Counted from the first letter of the stretch, positions 16,366 to 26,463 are shown. The stretch: 64,000 nucleotides of DNA from Idiomarina baltica OS145 (GCF_000152885.1 NZ_CH672405.1:162658-226657), one strand, 5' to 3'. Numbers and translations are program-made. Notes: generated from the sequence alone by a model not told the origin.

Positions 16366-19170
16366 CTATTTAATGGTTAGCGCTTCGTCAACGAGTTTTT
16401 GTTGCTGTTTATTATGCTCAGATAAATAACCGACTGCCGGAGCAGCTGATGCGGCTCTGCCTCGATAGGTTAATTGAGCACCTGATGGAATAGCCGCCCA
16501 GAAGTTATGTTGGCTACTGTACCAAGCACCTTGGTTCTGGGGCTCTTCCTGACACCAAACAAAATCTTTGACGTGCTGATAATCTTTCATAATCTCTGCG
16601 ACTTCTTCCGCAGGGAACGGATAAAGCTGTTCGATACGGATAATAGCCACATCATCTTGTTCGCGTTTACGGCGTTCTTGTAACAGATCATAGTAAACTT
16701 TACCTGAACACAAGACCACGCGTTTTACTTTTTTCGGATCCAAGTCATCAATTTCAGCGATGGCATTTTGGAAACCAGTATTCTCTAAGTCACTCATTTC
16801 AGAGATAGCTAATGGGTGACGTAATAACGATTTAGGTGTCATCACCACAAGCGGACGGCGCACCGGACGCAGTTGCTGACGACGAATCATATGGAACACT
16901 TGCGCAGGTGTCGTAGGCACACAAACTGACCAGTTATGATCAGCTGATAGCTGCAAGAAGCGTTCAAGGCGTGCAGAAGAGTGTTCTGGACCTTGTCCTT
17001 CGTAGCCGTGCGGCAGCAACAAAGTCAAACCACATAAACGGCCCCACTTCTGCTCACCGGAGCTTAAGAACTGATCAACCACGACTTGAGCACCGTTGGC
17101 AAAGTCACCAAATTGCGCTTCCCACATGACCAATGACTTGGGCTCAGCGGTCGCATAACCATATTCGAACGCAACTACCGCCGCTTCCGATAAGACCGAA
17201 TCGTAGATTTCTACCACACCTTGATCATCTTTAATGTGATTCAATGGCATGTAAGTCGATGCATCTTTTTGGTTGTGCAACACGGCATGACGATGGAAGA
17301 ACGTACCACGACCCGAGTCCTGACCGGTCAAACGGATATGGATACCTTTATCCAACAAGGTGGCATAAGCTAAGGTTTCTGCAAAACCCCAGTCCATCGG
17401 CTTATCGCCTTTAGCCATTTTCATGCGTTCTTGATAGACCTTAGCAACGCGAGAGTTCAGCTTATGTTCTTCTGGATACTGAGCAATCTTCTCACCCAAT
17501 GTCGCAAGCGTCGATTTTGACACTTTATAGTCATAGTCGACGTCCCAATCGTTGCCCACGTACGGGCTCCAATCGACCGAATGCTTACGCATCGGACGGT
17601 GTTCTTCGACGACGACCTCACCCTTATCTAAGGCATCACGGTAGTCTTGCACCCATTGTTTAGCGTCGTCTTCACTGACCACGTTAGCCTTTGACAAACG
17701 CTCTGCGTAGATTTCACGCGGCACTGGGTGCTTTTTCACTTTCGCATACATCAATGGTTGTGTAGCACTTGGCTCGTCTGCTTCGTTGTGACCGTGGCGG
17801 CGGTAACACACCAAGTCGATTACAACGTCACGTTTAAAGGTATTGCGGAAATCCAATGCCAATTGCGTTACAAAGACCACAGCTTCAGGGTCATCTGCGT
17901 TAACATGGAAAATCGGTGCTTGGACCATTTTTGCAATATCAGTACAGTACTGAGTTGAACGCGCGTCTTCTTGCTTCGATGTGGTAAAGCCAACTTGGTT
18001 ATTCACCACGACACGTACCGAGCCGCCGACCTGATAAGCACGCGTTTTAGACATGTTAAATGTCTCTTGTACGATACCTTGACCAGCAATTGCCGCATCC
18101 CCATGAATGGTTATCGGCAGTACTTTATCGCCTTTCGGATCTTGTAGACGATCCATGCGCGCACGCACCGAACCCATAACCACTGGATTAACGATTTCTA
18201 AGTGTGATGGGTTAAAGGCTAGCGCCAAGTGAACATCGCCACCGGGCGTTGCAAAATCTGACGAGAAGCCCATGTGGTATTTAACGTCACCTGAACCTTT
18301 GTTTGCCGCATGTTTACCGGCAAATTCGTCAAACAAATCTTGTGGCTTTTTACCGAGCACGTTGACTAACACGTTTAGACGACCGCGGTGGGCCATGCCA
18401 ATAACGACTTCTTGCGTGCCCTGCTCGCCTGAGCGACGAATCAATGACTTCAATAGCGGAACTAAGCTATCGCCACCTTCGAGTGAGAAACGCTTAGCAC
18501 CTGGAAACTTAGAGCCTAGGTATTTTTCTAAACCGTCGGCAGCAGTCAGTTCACGTAAGATGCCGGTCTGCTGCTCTTTATCAAAGCTTGGCTTACCGCG
18601 AACACCTTCTAAGCGCTGCTGAATCCAACGTTTTTCCTCTGTCGACACGATGTGCATATATTCTGCACCAATCGGGCCACAATAAATATCTTCTAACGCT
18701 TTGTGAATATCCTTGAGCTTCATCGTTTCGCTGCCAACGGCTAACGAACCAACGTTAAACTCACGGTCCAAATCGTCTTTAGTTAAGTCATGAAAAGCAA
18801 GTGAAAGGTCGGGTACCTCTTCTTGTTTCCACAAGCCAAGAGGATCGAGGTTAGCGTGTTGATGACCACGGAAACGGTATGCATTAATGAGCTGTAAAAC
18901 GCGTACTTGTTTCTGATCCGCTACTGACGACTGACCGCCAGCTTGCTTGAGTTTATTCTTCGCAAGCGTACGAAACTGTTCCCGTACGTCACTTAATTTA
19001 GCATCTACTGCATGGTCATTGGTTGGCAATGAGTCGAACATATTTCGCCACTCATCACTCACTGCAGTAGGATCATCGAGGTAAGCTTCGAACATTTGTT
19101 CGATATAAGCGATATTGCCTCCGGCTAGATGCGATGATTCTAGCCATTCACGCATTACACCCTCTTGCAT
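16366..19170 (-). CDS. sucA: 2-oxoglutarate dehydrogenase E1
   Basis: Thiamine-diphosphate-dependent decarboxylase of 2-oxoglutarate, 934 residues, matching E. coli SucA in length. The start MQEGVMREWLESSHLAGGN aligns with the E. coli N terminus, which binds E2. Seen: GMAHRGRLNVLVNVLGK near 262, the ThDP/Mg block ITIHGDAAIAGQGIVQE, RRHGHNEADEPSATQP, and the transketolase-like C-terminal part with GQDSGRGTFFHRHAVLH and LPHGYEGQGPEHSSARLERF. A hairpin lies in the 108-nt gap between sdhB and this gene. Works with SucB and a lipoamide dehydrogenase encoded elsewhere. Confidence 0.97.
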   Translation of the reverse strand: MQEGVMREWLESSHLAGGNIAYIEQMFEAYLDDPTAVSDEWRNMFDSLPTNDHAVDAKLSDVREQFRTLAKNKLKQAGGQSSVADQKQVRVLQLINAYRFRGHQHANLDPLGLWKQEEVPDLSLAFHDLTKDDLDREFNVGSLAVGSETMKLKDIHKALEDIYCGPIGAEYMHIVSTEEKRWIQQRLEGVRGKPSFDKEQQTGILRELTAADGLEKYLGSKFPGAKRFSLEGGDSLVPLLKSLIRRSGEQGTQEVVIGMAHRGRLNVLVNVLGKKPQDLFDEFAGKHAANKGSGDVKYHMGFSSDFATPGGDVHLALAFNPSHLEIVNPVVMGSVRARMDRLQDPKGDKVLPITIHGDAAIAGQGIVQETFNMSKTRAYQVGGSVRVVVNNQVGFTTSKQEDARSTQYCTDIAKMVQAPIFHVNADDPEAVVFVTQLALDFRNTFKRDVVIDLVCYRRHGHNEADEPSATQPLMYAKVKKHPVPREIYAERLSKANVVSEDDAKQWVQDYRDALDKGEVVVEEHRPMRKHSVDWSPYVGNDWDVDYDYKVSKSTLATLGEKIAQYPEEHKLNSRVAKVYQERMKMAKGDKPMDWGFAETLAYATLLDKGIHIRLTGQDSGRGTFFHRHAVLHNQKDASTYMPLNHIKDDQGVVEIYDSVLSEAAVVAFEYGYATAEPKSLVMWEAQFGDFANGAQVVVDQFLSSGEQKWGRLCGLTLLLPHGYEGQGPEHSSARLERFLQLSADHNWSVCVPTTPAQVFHMIRRQQLRPVRRPLVVMTPKSLLRHPLAISEMSDLENTGFQNAIAEIDDLDPKKVKRVVLCSGKVYYDLLQERRKREQDDVAIIRIEQLYPFPAEEVAEIMKDYQHVKDFVWCQEEPQNQGAWYSSQHNFWAAIPSGAQLTYRGRAASAAPAVGYLSEHNKQQQKLVDEALTIK

Positions 19171-19204
19171 TGCGTATCCTTCACACTCAATTTGTTCAAA
19201 CTAT

Positions 19205-19233
19205 AAGAAATAGCCATCCGTGAGCCGGATGGC
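19205..19233 (-). terminator. Hairpin between sdhB and sucA
   Basis: The perfect repeat GCCATCCG-tgagc-CGGATGGC (19213-19233) lies in the sdhB-sucA gap. On the minus strand it is followed by TATTTCTTATAG, a poor T-tract, so it is either a partial terminator or an RNA-processing or stability hairpin that lowers suc expression relative to sdh. Confidence 0.5.
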
Positions 19234-19278
19234 CATCTTCAGCATCAATTATAACGATTTCTTGCTAAGGCGCTGCAA

Positions 19279-19992
19279 TTAAACTGCACGGCTCAGCAAC
19301 ATCGATTTAATGTGACCGATTGCCTTAGTTGGGTTCAACCCTTTAGGACAAACATTCACACAGTTCATGATGCCGTGGCAACGGAACACACTGAAGGCAT
19401 CGTCAAGATCATCAAGACGCTGTTCAGTCGCCGTGTCACGACTATCGATCAAGAAACGGTATGCATGCAACAAACCGGCAGGACCGATAAACTTATCTGG
19501 GTTCCACCAGAATGATGGGCACGAAGTTGAGCAACAAGCACAGAGAATGCACTCGTATAAGCCGTCTAACTTCGCACGCTCTTCTGGCGATTGCAGACGT
19601 TCACGCGCCGGTGGCGTTTTCTCATCATTGATAAGATACGGCTTAATTTTCTCGTACTGTTTGTAGAACTGACTCATATCTACAATCAAGTCACGGATGA
19701 CCGGTAAGCCAGGTAACGGACGAATCACGATCTTGCCACCTTTCAAAGATGACATTGGCGTGATACAGGCCAAACCATTTTTACCGTTCATGTTTAAACC
19801 GTCAGAGCCACACACGCCCTCACGACATGAGCGCCGGAACGCTAACGACGGATCTTTTTCCTTCAATTTAATCAAAAGATCCAGCACCATCAGATCCTGA
19901 TTCTCTTCAATTTCAAGAGAATAGTCTTTCATATACGGTGCGTCATCAACATCCGGGTTGTAACGATAAATCGAAATATTAACTGTTTTCAT
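19279..19992 (-). CDS. sdhB: Succinate dehydrogenase iron-sulfur subunit
   Basis: 237 residues, full length. SdhB passes electrons from the SdhA flavin to the membrane quinone site. The N-terminal plant-ferredoxin domain has the [2Fe-2S] cysteines in SCREGVCGSDG and the following GLACIT; the C-terminal domain has CILCACCSTSCPSFWW and CVNVCPKGLNPTKAI for the [4Fe-4S] and [3Fe-4S] clusters. It follows sdhA after 15 nt, in the order sdhC-sdhD-sdhA-sdhB. Confidence 0.97.
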   Translation of the reverse strand: MKTVNISIYRYNPDVDDAPYMKDYSLEIEENQDLMVLDLLIKLKEKDPSLAFRRSCREGVCGSDGLNMNGKNGLACITPMSSLKGGKIVIRPLPGLPVIRDLIVDMSQFYKQYEKIKPYLINDEKTPPARERLQSPEERAKLDGLYECILCACCSTSCPSFWWNPDKFIGPAGLLHAYRFLIDSRDTATEQRLDDLDDAFSVFRCHGIMNCVNVCPKGLNPTKAIGHIKSMLLSRAV

Positions 19993-20007
19993 CGTTTTAA
20001 CCCCTTA

Positions 20008-21774
20008 TTAATAAGTACGTGCTTTCGGAGGGAAAGCTTCACGTAGCTTAGGTGCCATATTCACTTCACGCTTAACCATCTGCTCGTCTTCTGGACGGTA
20101 CACACTGTGTACTAACCAGTTATCATCATCACGGTCAGGATAGTCAGCACGACTGTGCGCACCACGGCTTTCCGTACGGAAGTTGGCCGCCACAGCAGTA
20201 GAATAAGCTGTTTCCATCAAGTTATCGAGCTCCAAGCACTCAACACGCTGCGTGTTGAACTCTTTAGATGTATCATCCAAACGTGCATTTTTCAGACGCT
20301 CACGGATTTCTGCCAGCTCTTTAAGACCATCAGCCATCGCATCGCCTTCACGGAATACCGAGAAGTTCATCTGCATGCATTGCTGCAAGTCTTTCTTAAT
20401 TTGCGCAGGATCTTCACCTTTCTGGGTATTTTCCCAACGGTTAAAGCGGGTTAGCGCTGCATCAACATCGTCTTTTGACGCTTCGCGTGCTTCCGCATTC
20501 GCAGCCAAGTGTTCACCTAAGTGCATACCCGTCGCACGGCCGAATACGACCAAATCAAGTAATGAGTTACCACCTAAGCGGTTCGCACCGTGTACCGATA
20601 CACAGGCAATCTCACCACAAGCAAACAGACCTTGTACTGGTTTTGATTGACCATCGCTATCGATGTCCAATACTTGACCGTTCACGTCTGTTGGAATACC
20701 ACCCATCATATAGTGACAGGTTGGGATAACCGGAATCGGTTCTTTAACCGGATCGACATGAGCAAACGTGCGTGATAAGTCGCATACACCCGGTAGACGG
20801 CTTTCAAGCGTCTCTTTACCCAAGTGATCGAGCTTCAATTTCAAGTGCGTACCCCAAGGGCCATCGCAACCTCGACCTTCGCGAATCTCGGTCATCATTG
20901 AACGTGCAACGACGTCACGCGATGCCAAATCTTTTGCGTTTGGCGCATAGCGTTCCATGAAGCGCTCGCCATCTTTGTTAAGCAAGTAACCACCTTCACC
21001 ACGGCAACCCTCGGTTACCAAGCAACCTGCACCTGCGATACCGGTTGGGTGGAACTGCCACATTTCCATATCTTGTACAGGTACACCGGCACGTAATGCC
21101 ATGCCTACGCCATCGCCCGTATTGATGTGCGCGTTGGTTGTAGAGGCATAAATACGCCCTGCACCGCCGGTCGCCAACACGACCGCTTTAGCTTTCACAT
21201 AGTAGACTTCGCCGGTCTCAATATTCATCGTCGTGACACCGCACACAGCGCCGTCTTGGTTTTTAACGATGTCGAGTGCATACCACTCAGAGAATACCGT
21301 AGTCTTGTTTTTCACGTTTTGCTGGTACAATAAATGTAGCAAAGCGTGGCCGGTACGGTCCGCGGCAGCCGCTGTACGCGCCGCTTGCTCGCCGCCAAAT
21401 TCTTTTGACTGGCCACCGAAAGGACGCTGATACACTTTACCATTTTCAAAACGAGAGAATGGCAAGCCCATGTTTTCGAGCTCTAAGATCGCTTCTGGAC
21501 CGCTCTTACACATGTACTCAATTGCGTCTTGGTCGCCGATATAGTCTGACCCTTTGACGGTATCAAACATATGCCATTGCCAATCGTCTTCGTGGGCGTT
21601 ACCCAACGCAACGGTGATACCACCCTGCGCAGAAACAGTGTGAGAACGCGTTGGAAACACTTTGGACATCAACGCACAGCTCATACCTTCTTGGGAAATT
21701 TGCAACGCAGCACGCATACCTGCGCCGCCCGCGCCGATTACAACGGCATCAAATTCTAAAGTTTTTACGTTCAC
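20008..21774 (-). CDS. sdhA: Succinate dehydrogenase flavoprotein subunit
   Basis: 588 residues, same size as E. coli SdhA. The FAD-binding loop is [13 protein letters not shown] near 12-24; the His that carries covalent FAD is in [10 protein letters not shown]; the substrate/active-site blocks are [16 protein letters not shown] and [10 protein letters not shown], with Arg in SRDVVARSM, and [13 protein letters not shown] follows. The C-terminal domain ends in the family [16 protein letters not shown]. The start codon is immediately after the sdhD stop. Confidence 0.97.
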   Translation of the reverse strand: MNVKTLEFDAVVIGAGGAGMRAALQISQEGMSCALMSKVFPTRSHTVSAQGGITVALGNAHEDDWQWHMFDTVKGSDYIGDQDAIEYMCKSGPEAILELENMGLPFSRFENGKVYQRPFGGQSKEFGGEQAARTAAAADRTGHALLHLLYQQNVKNKTTVFSEWYALDIVKNQDGAVCGVTTMNIETGEVYYVKAKAVVLATGGAGRIYASTTNAHINTGDGVGMALRAGVPVQDMEMWQFHPTGIAGAGCLVTEGCRGEGGYLLNKDGERFMERYAPNAKDLASRDVVARSMMTEIREGRGCDGPWGTHLKLKLDHLGKETLESRLPGVCDLSRTFAHVDPVKEPIPVIPTCHYMMGGIPTDVNGQVLDIDSDGQSKPVQGLFACGEIACVSVHGANRLGGNSLLDLVVFGRATGMHLGEHLAANAEAREASKDDVDAALTRFNRWENTQKGEDPAQIKKDLQQCMQMNFSVFREGDAMADGLKELAEIRERLKNARLDDTSKEFNTQRVECLELDNLMETAYSTAVAANFRTESRGAHSRADYPDRDDDNWLVHSVYRPEDEQMVKREVNMAPKLREAFPPKARTY

Positions 21775-22122
21775 TTACACACCCCACAGTACAAACAAGC
21801 CAGTGAGCCAAACGATGATGAGCCCAACGCTGAATACGAACTGAATAAAAGCGCGTACACCCGAGGCTTTAACATAGTCCGTAAGTACTTGCCAGATACC
21901 AATCCAGCCGTGTACTAACACGCCGGTAAGCGCTAACAACGTGAACACTTTCATCCACAAATTCGAAAATAAGCCCGTCCAGTTGGCGTAGGTTACGTCC
22001 GCTGTTGACGCAAAGAAGCCCACCATGAACAAGACATATAGCAACATAACGACTGCTGAAGCACGCAACAAAATGAAGTCATGCGGGCCGCTACGTCCAA
22101 AGGTTCCAGCTTCTCTTACCAT
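21775..22122 (-). CDS. sdhD: Succinate dehydrogenase membrane anchor subunit SdhD
   Basis: 115 residues with three transmembrane helices (about 22-42, 56-76 and 91-113). Together with SdhC it binds haem b and ubiquinone; the conserved haem His is in LVHGWIGIWQV. I chose the ATG at 22122 because AGGGG lies 7 nt upstream; a GTG 2 codons earlier is an alternative. The start overlaps the end of sdhC by 7 nt. Confidence 0.93.
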   Translation of the reverse strand: MVREAGTFGRSGPHDFILLRASAVVMLLYVLFMVGFFASTADVTYANWTGLFSNLWMKVFTLLALTGVLVHGWIGIWQVLTDYVKASGVRAFIQFVFSVGLIIVWLTGLFVLWGV

Positions 22123-22490
22123 AACCACACCCCTACTAAAACTGACACGATAATCGAAATCACGATGGATGCAGTGGCACTGGCGCGGCCTGAATCAAGC
22201 TCTTCCCAGAAGCCCATATCCATGATCAAGTGACGAATACCAATGATTAAGTGGAATCCTAACGCTGTCAAAATACCCCAGCCAATGAACTTCGCGATAA
22301 AGCTAGTCATTATGCTTTCTACTTGAGCAAATCCCTCAGGACCACTGAGAGACGTTGCGAACGCCCAAATCAAGAAGGCCAGTGACACAAGCATAATGAC
22401 ACCGGAAACCCGATGCAGGATAGATGCTTTGGCAGCGGCAGGAAACTGAATGGTAGATAAGTCTAAGTTTACAGGTCTTTCTTTTTTCAC
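22116..22490 (-). CDS. sdhC: Succinate dehydrogenase cytochrome b556 subunit SdhC
   Basis: 124 residues from a GTG at 22490, which has AAAGG 9 nt upstream and gives VKKERPVNLDLSTIQFPAAA, matching the E. coli core N terminus. A longer frame open to 22586 has no homology upstream of this point and would run through the promoter. Three transmembrane helices; SILHRVSGVIM carries the quinone-site Ser and Arg, and GIRHLIMDMG carries the haem-ligand His. First gene of sdhCDAB, divergent from gltA. Confidence 0.93.
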   Translation of the reverse strand: MKKERPVNLDLSTIQFPAAAKASILHRVSGVIMLVSLAFLIWAFATSLSGPEGFAQVESIMTSFIAKFIGWGILTALGFHLIIGIRHLIMDMGFWEELDSGRASATASIVISIIVSVLVGVWLW

Positions 22491-22572
22491 GATAGATTGC
22501 CTTTCAATAAAGCACCAAGAAATGTAAAGAATGCCCGGAGCACTGTTAATTAATGCCACCTCGACGTATGTG

Positions 22573-22601
22573 AGTATATCGACCATAGCATTGAATTACA
22601 A
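22573..22601 (-). promoter_or_regulatory. Probable sdhC promoter
   Basis: On the minus strand TTGTAA (22596-22601) and TATACT (22573-22578) are separated by exactly 17 nt. Transcription would start about 75 nt upstream of the sdhC GTG. Confidence 0.55.
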
Positions 22602-22735
22602 TGTCCAATGCCTATAACGGACATCGAAAGAATTTGGATTAAGACTAAAGTTGTATCTCGCATAAAAATGTAATCCTGTATTCACTTTATGCACGTATAA
22701 TGATCGAGAGTGAGTTGCCATGTCCTTTACAAAAA

Positions 22736-22765
22736 TTGACATTTGGCACGCATTTCGAGTTAAAT
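22736..22765 (+). promoter_or_regulatory. Probable gltA promoter
   Basis: A perfect -35 TTGACA (22736-22741) is followed after 18 nt by TTAAAT (22760-22765) as a weak -10. The predicted start is about 35 nt before the gltA ATG. Confidence 0.5.
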
Positions 22766-22805
22766 TAGCGCACTTTTTAAAAAGTAGATGCAAGGAGAAG
22801 TCCTT

Positions 22806-24086
22806 ATGGCTGATCGTAAAGCCACTTTACAGATCGATGGACAGTCAATTGAGTTACCCGTTTTATCCCCTTCTGCTGGTAAGGATGTCGTAGATGTCCG
22901 CAGCTTAGGCAAACACGGATATTTCACCTTTGACCCAGGGTTTTTAGCAACCGGCTCATGTGAGTCTAAGATCACATATATTGATGGTGAAAACGGTGTC
23001 TTATTGCACCGCGGTTACCCTATTGGCGATCTCGCCACCCAAGCGGATTATCTAGAAGTCTGCTACATGTTGCTTCACGGCGAAGCACCTGATGAAAAGC
23101 AATACCAAGATTTCCGTAAAACCATCACCAAACACACGATGGTTCATCAGGGCTTGCACAATTTCTTTAATGGTTTCCGTCGCGACGCGCATCCAATGGC
23201 AATGCTATGTGCTGTTACGGGCGCTTTGTCTTCGTTCTACCACGATGATTTGGACATTCATGATCCAGATCAACGCTTACGTAGCGCCTACCGCTTGATT
23301 GCGAAAATTCCGACAATCGCAGCGATGGCTTACAAGTTCAGCATCGGTCAACCGTTCGTTTATCCGCGTAACGACTTAGGCTATGCGGAAAACTTCCTGA
23401 ACATGATGTTTTCTGTACCTGCAGAGGATTATGAAATTAGTCCTGCTGTTGCAAAAGCAATGGACCGTATCTTTATCCTTCACGCCGACCACGAACAAAA
23501 CGCTTCAACGTCGACTGTTCGTTTAGCGGGCTCTTCAGGTGCTAATCCATACGCATGTATCGCGTCAGGTGTTGCATCGCTATGGGGTCCTGCACACGGT
23601 GGTGCCAACGAAGCATGTTTGCGTATGTTGGCTGAAATTGGTTCAGTAGAAAACATTCCTAAGTACATCGAAAAAGCAAAAGACAAGAACGACCCGTTCC
23701 GCCTTATGGGCTTTGGTCACCGTGTTTATAAGAACATGGACCCACGTGCGACGGTCATGCGTGAGTCATGCCACGAAGTACTGAAAGAATTGAAACGTGA
23801 CGATCCATTGTTGGATGTTGCTATGGAACTTGAGCGCATCGCGCTTGAAGACGACTACTTTGTAGAGAAGAAGTTGTTCCCGAACGTCGATTTCTACTCA
23901 GGTATCGTACTTAAAGCGATTGGTATTCCAACCAACATGTTTACCGTAATCTTTGCGTTATCGCGTACGGTCGGTTGGGTATCACACTGGCACGAAATGA
24001 TGAGCGAAGAGAGCCAAAAAATTGGCCGTCCTCGCCAATTATACACAGGCCACACGCAGCGCGACTTCAAACCAATCAAGAAGTAA
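22806..24086 (+). CDS. gltA: Citrate synthase (type II)
   Basis: 426 residues from the ATG at 22806, which matches the E. coli start (MADRKATL against MADTKAKL) and has AAGGAG about 10 nt upstream. It condenses acetyl-CoA and oxaloacetate. Catalytic residues are in [16 protein letters not shown] (His), [11 protein letters not shown] (His) and NVDFYSGI (Asp). The family insertion and N-terminal domain of hexameric, NADH-inhibited proteobacterial enzymes are present. Divergent from sdhCDAB; followed by a strong terminator. Confidence 0.97.
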   Translation: MADRKATLQIDGQSIELPVLSPSAGKDVVDVRSLGKHGYFTFDPGFLATGSCESKITYIDGENGVLLHRGYPIGDLATQADYLEVCYMLLHGEAPDEKQYQDFRKTITKHTMVHQGLHNFFNGFRRDAHPMAMLCAVTGALSSFYHDDLDIHDPDQRLRSAYRLIAKIPTIAAMAYKFSIGQPFVYPRNDLGYAENFLNMMFSVPAEDYEISPAVAKAMDRIFILHADHEQNASTSTVRLAGSSGANPYACIASGVASLWGPAHGGANEACLRMLAEIGSVENIPKYIEKAKDKNDPFRLMGFGHRVYKNMDPRATVMRESCHEVLKELKRDDPLLDVAMELERIALEDDYFVEKKLFPNVDFYSGIVLKAIGIPTNMFTVIFALSRTVGWVSHWHEMMSEESQKIGRPRQLYTGHTQRDFKPIKK

Positions 24087-24119
24087 GTGGTATCGTAAGT
24101 GACCTGCAAAGACATACAG

Positions 24120-24143
24120 AGCGCCCCGAGGGGCGCTTTTTTT
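24120..24143 (+). terminator. Rho-independent terminator after gltA
   Basis: AGCGCCCC-ga-GGGGCGCT followed by seven T residues, 33 nt after the gltA stop. Confidence 0.9.
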
Positions 24144-24277
24144 GTGCTCGATGACAGGATAAAGGCGCCTCTAATTCCCCATCACTGTACCGGTTTGAGC
24201 GATTGCCACAATCGATTTTATTAAGAGTACATACGATTAAATCCCACGGTTTACGTGCAACCACAGGGTAATTTCAT

Positions 24278-24283
24278 TATAAT
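24278..24283 (+). promoter_or_regulatory. Consensus -10 element before the KamA-like gene
   Basis: TATAAT about 57 nt before the AGAGAGG ribosome-binding site. No good -35 is seen at 16-18 nt, so the promoter may need an activator. Confidence 0.4.
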
Positions 24284-24312
24284 ACAGCGCAATTTTGTCT
24301 ATTGCGCCGCTA

Positions 24313-25686
24313 ATGGCACTTACAACATATAGAGAGGCTTATGCAGCAAGTAGTTACGTACAGCAACCCGTAATTACTCCGCGTCGCTTCAAAGTTTACC
24401 AACATCGTCAGTTGGATAAGATTGAAGCACTTAAACGCGTACCCGATGATATTCGATTCGAAATGAAAGTGGTCGCGAACGTATTACCGTTCCGAGTCAA
24501 CGAGTATGTTTTTAATGAGCTCATCGACTGGGAAAACGTACCTAACGATCCGCTGTTTCAGCTCACCTTTCCACAAAAGGATATGCTCGATCCCAGTGCA
24601 TTCCAACGTATGGCTGATTTGATGTCAGGCAAGCATACGACCAATGAAGTCTTTGACCTCGCTACTCAGTTGCGCCAAGAGATGAATCCGCACCCAGCCG
24701 GGCAAATGCAGATGAACGTACCTCACGTCGATGGCGAACCATTGCCAGGCATGCAGCACAAGTATCGCGAAACGGTTTTATTTTTCCCTGCTCAAGGTCA
24801 GTACTGCCATAGCTATTGCACCTTTTGTTTCCGCTGGGCTCAGTTCGTCGGTAAAGCGACACGCTTCAACTCCAATGATGCCGATCAACTACATCGCTAT
24901 CTGGCACAGCATAAAGAAGTGACTGACTTACTCGTTACAGGCGGTGACCCAATGGTCATGCGTACACGTAAGTTGAAGCATTATTTAGAGGGGCTACTGC
25001 AGCCTGAATTCGACCATATTAAAACGATCCGTATTGGCACCAAAGCGCTAACATTTTGGCCGTACCGCTTCATTACGGACCCCGACGCTGATGAATTAAT
25101 GCGTTTGCTTGAGAAGCTTGTGCGTGGGGGGAAACATGTCTCCATTATGGCGCATTTGAACCATCACAACGAATTACGCACCGAAGTCTGCGAAGAAGCA
25201 ATTCGTCGTTTACGTGCCACAGGCGCACAGATACGCTGTCAGGCGCCTTTATTGCGCCACATTAATGACGACCCTAAAGTATGGGCGGATATGTGGGAGC
25301 GCGAAGTTCAGCTCGGCATGATCCCCTATTATATGTTTGTCGAGCGTGACACGGGTGCTAAACGTTACTTTGAAGTACCGCTCGAGCGTACATGGGAAGT
25401 ATTCCAACAAGCTTATCAACAAGTATCGGGTATTGCGCGCACAGTTCGAGGTCCATCGATGAGTGCAGGTCCTGGTAAAGTTGAGGTACAAGGTGTGACT
25501 GAAGTGGCAGGCGAAAAAGTCTTCGCGTTACGCTTCATTCAAGGCCGTAATCCAGACTGGGTACAGCGTCCATTCTTTGCTAAATATGACCCAGACGCAA
25601 CTTGGTTACATCAATTGAAACCGGCCTTTGGTGAGGACAAGTTCTTTTTCGAAGATGAGTATGCGCAGATGGCAGCGATGGACTAA
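24313..25686 (+). CDS. KamA-family radical SAM protein (lysine 2,3-aminomutase-like), 5' end uncertain
   Basis: A 457-residue radical SAM protein of the lysine 2,3-aminomutase family. The [4Fe-4S] motif is CHSYCTFC, followed by VTGGDPMVM (SAM-binding) and IRIGTKALTFWP. The lysine of GPGKVEVQG near the end fits the PLP-binding lysine of aminomutases. It is longer than EpmB (about 340 residues) and has no acetyltransferase neighbour as in beta-lysine osmolyte clusters, so its substrate is unknown. The start is doubtful: neither the ATG at 24313 nor the TTG at 24295 has a ribosome-binding site, whereas a well-placed AGAGAGG precedes an out-of-frame ATG at 24341 (see findings). Confidence 0.8.
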   Translation: MALTTYREAYAASSYVQQPVITPRRFKVYQHRQLDKIEALKRVPDDIRFEMKVVANVLPFRVNEYVFNELIDWENVPNDPLFQLTFPQKDMLDPSAFQRMADLMSGKHTTNEVFDLATQLRQEMNPHPAGQMQMNVPHVDGEPLPGMQHKYRETVLFFPAQGQYCHSYCTFCFRWAQFVGKATRFNSNDADQLHRYLAQHKEVTDLLVTGGDPMVMRTRKLKHYLEGLLQPEFDHIKTIRIGTKALTFWPYRFITDPDADELMRLLEKLVRGGKHVSIMAHLNHHNELRTEVCEEAIRRLRATGAQIRCQAPLLRHINDDPKVWADMWEREVQLGMIPYYMFVERDTGAKRYFEVPLERTWEVFQQAYQQVSGIARTVRGPSMSAGPGKVEVQGVTEVAGEKVFALRFIQGRNPDWVQRPFFAKYDPDATWLHQLKPAFGEDKFFFEDEYAQMAAMD

Positions 25687-25704
25687 CCATCGCTGCTGCG
25701 CGCT

Positions 25705-26463
25705 TTATTTTATACGCTGGCGGGCTTGTTCTAAGTCCTCTGGCGTATCAATCCCTGCGGCTGGGGGCATAATGGCCTCAGCAACATGAATTTTCTCGCC
25801 ATGCCACAGCACGCGTAATTGCTCTAACGATTCAATCCGCTCAAGCGGACTCTCATTCCAAGCTACATAGCGTTTAATAAAGTCCGCACGATAGGCATAA
25901 ATGCCGATATGCCGCATGTAACCATCGACCTGTTCAGGCTGCTGATCGTTCAATGACTTAAATTGTTCACGGTTATAAGGAATAGGCGCTCGACTGAAGT
26001 AAAGCGCGTATCCTGCCGAGTCACATACCACCTTTACTGCATTCGGGTTGAACACTTCATCGGAGGTCGCCATCGGCACTGCTAATGTCGCCATCGGTGC
26101 AACACGTTGATTCGCCAAGTTATCAGCCACCTGCCGGATAATTTCAGGCGGAATAAAAGGCTCATCACCTTGTACGTTAACCACGACTTGATCTTCGGAC
26201 AAAGCCAACTGCTCTACGACCTCAGCCAGCCGTTCTGTACCCGATTGATGTTCGCTCGAGGTCAGCATACTGCGTCCACCAAAACGTTCCACTTCGTCAG
26301 CAATACGCTGGTCATCTGTAGCAATAATCACTTCAGCCGCACCACTTTGCAAAGCGCGCTCGTAAACATGTTGAATCATCGGCTTGCCGCCAATATCGGC
26401 TAGAGGTTTACCTGGTAAACGGCTCGATGGGTAACGCGCAGGAATAATTACAGTAAAACTCAT
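25705..26463 (-). CDS. kdsB: 3-deoxy-manno-octulosonate cytidylyltransferase (CMP-Kdo synthetase)
   Basis: 252 residues; activates Kdo with CTP for lipopolysaccharide inner-core synthesis. The nucleotide-binding N terminus is [16 protein letters not shown], with [26 protein letters not shown] and [12 protein letters not shown] following, all standard for KdsB. The start overlaps the stop of the Trm112-like gene by 4 nt (ATGA). Last gene of the comEC-msbA-lpxK-Trm112-kdsB series, an order shared with E. coli. Confidence 0.96.
   Translation of the reverse strand: MSFTVIIPARYPSSRLPGKPLADIGGKPMIQHVYERALQSGAAEVIIATDDQRIADEVERFGGRSMLTSSEHQSGTERLAEVVEQLALSEDQVVVNVQGDEPFIPPEIIRQVADNLANQRVAPMATLAVPMATSDEVFNPNAVKVVCDSAGYALYFSRAPIPYNREQFKSLNDQQPEQVDGYMRHIGIYAYRADFIKRYVAWNESPLERIESLEQLRVLWHGEKIHVAEAIMPPAAGIDTPEDLEQARQRIK

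Larger units (their letters stand above)
22491..22805. other. Divergent control region between sdhC and gltA
   Basis: 315 nt with no convincing gene; a 65-codon minus-strand frame inside it lacks a ribosome-binding site and known motifs. It holds a probable promoter for each flanking operon (entries at 22573 and 22736) and about 130 nt between them, AT-rich, where regulators of the TCA cycle such as ArcA, CRP or Fur could bind. I could not identify a clear operator for any of these by eye. Confidence 0.7.

Noticed and set aside
22596-22793. 65-codon minus-strand frame in the sdhC-gltA gap
   Set aside because: No ribosome-binding site, no family features, and it covers both promoters.
24341-24373. 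Ten-codon frame with a good ribosome-binding site before the KamA-like gene, considered as a leader peptide
   Set aside because: No attenuator hairpin or regulatory codon run is seen; a one-base deletion joining it to the main frame explains it better.
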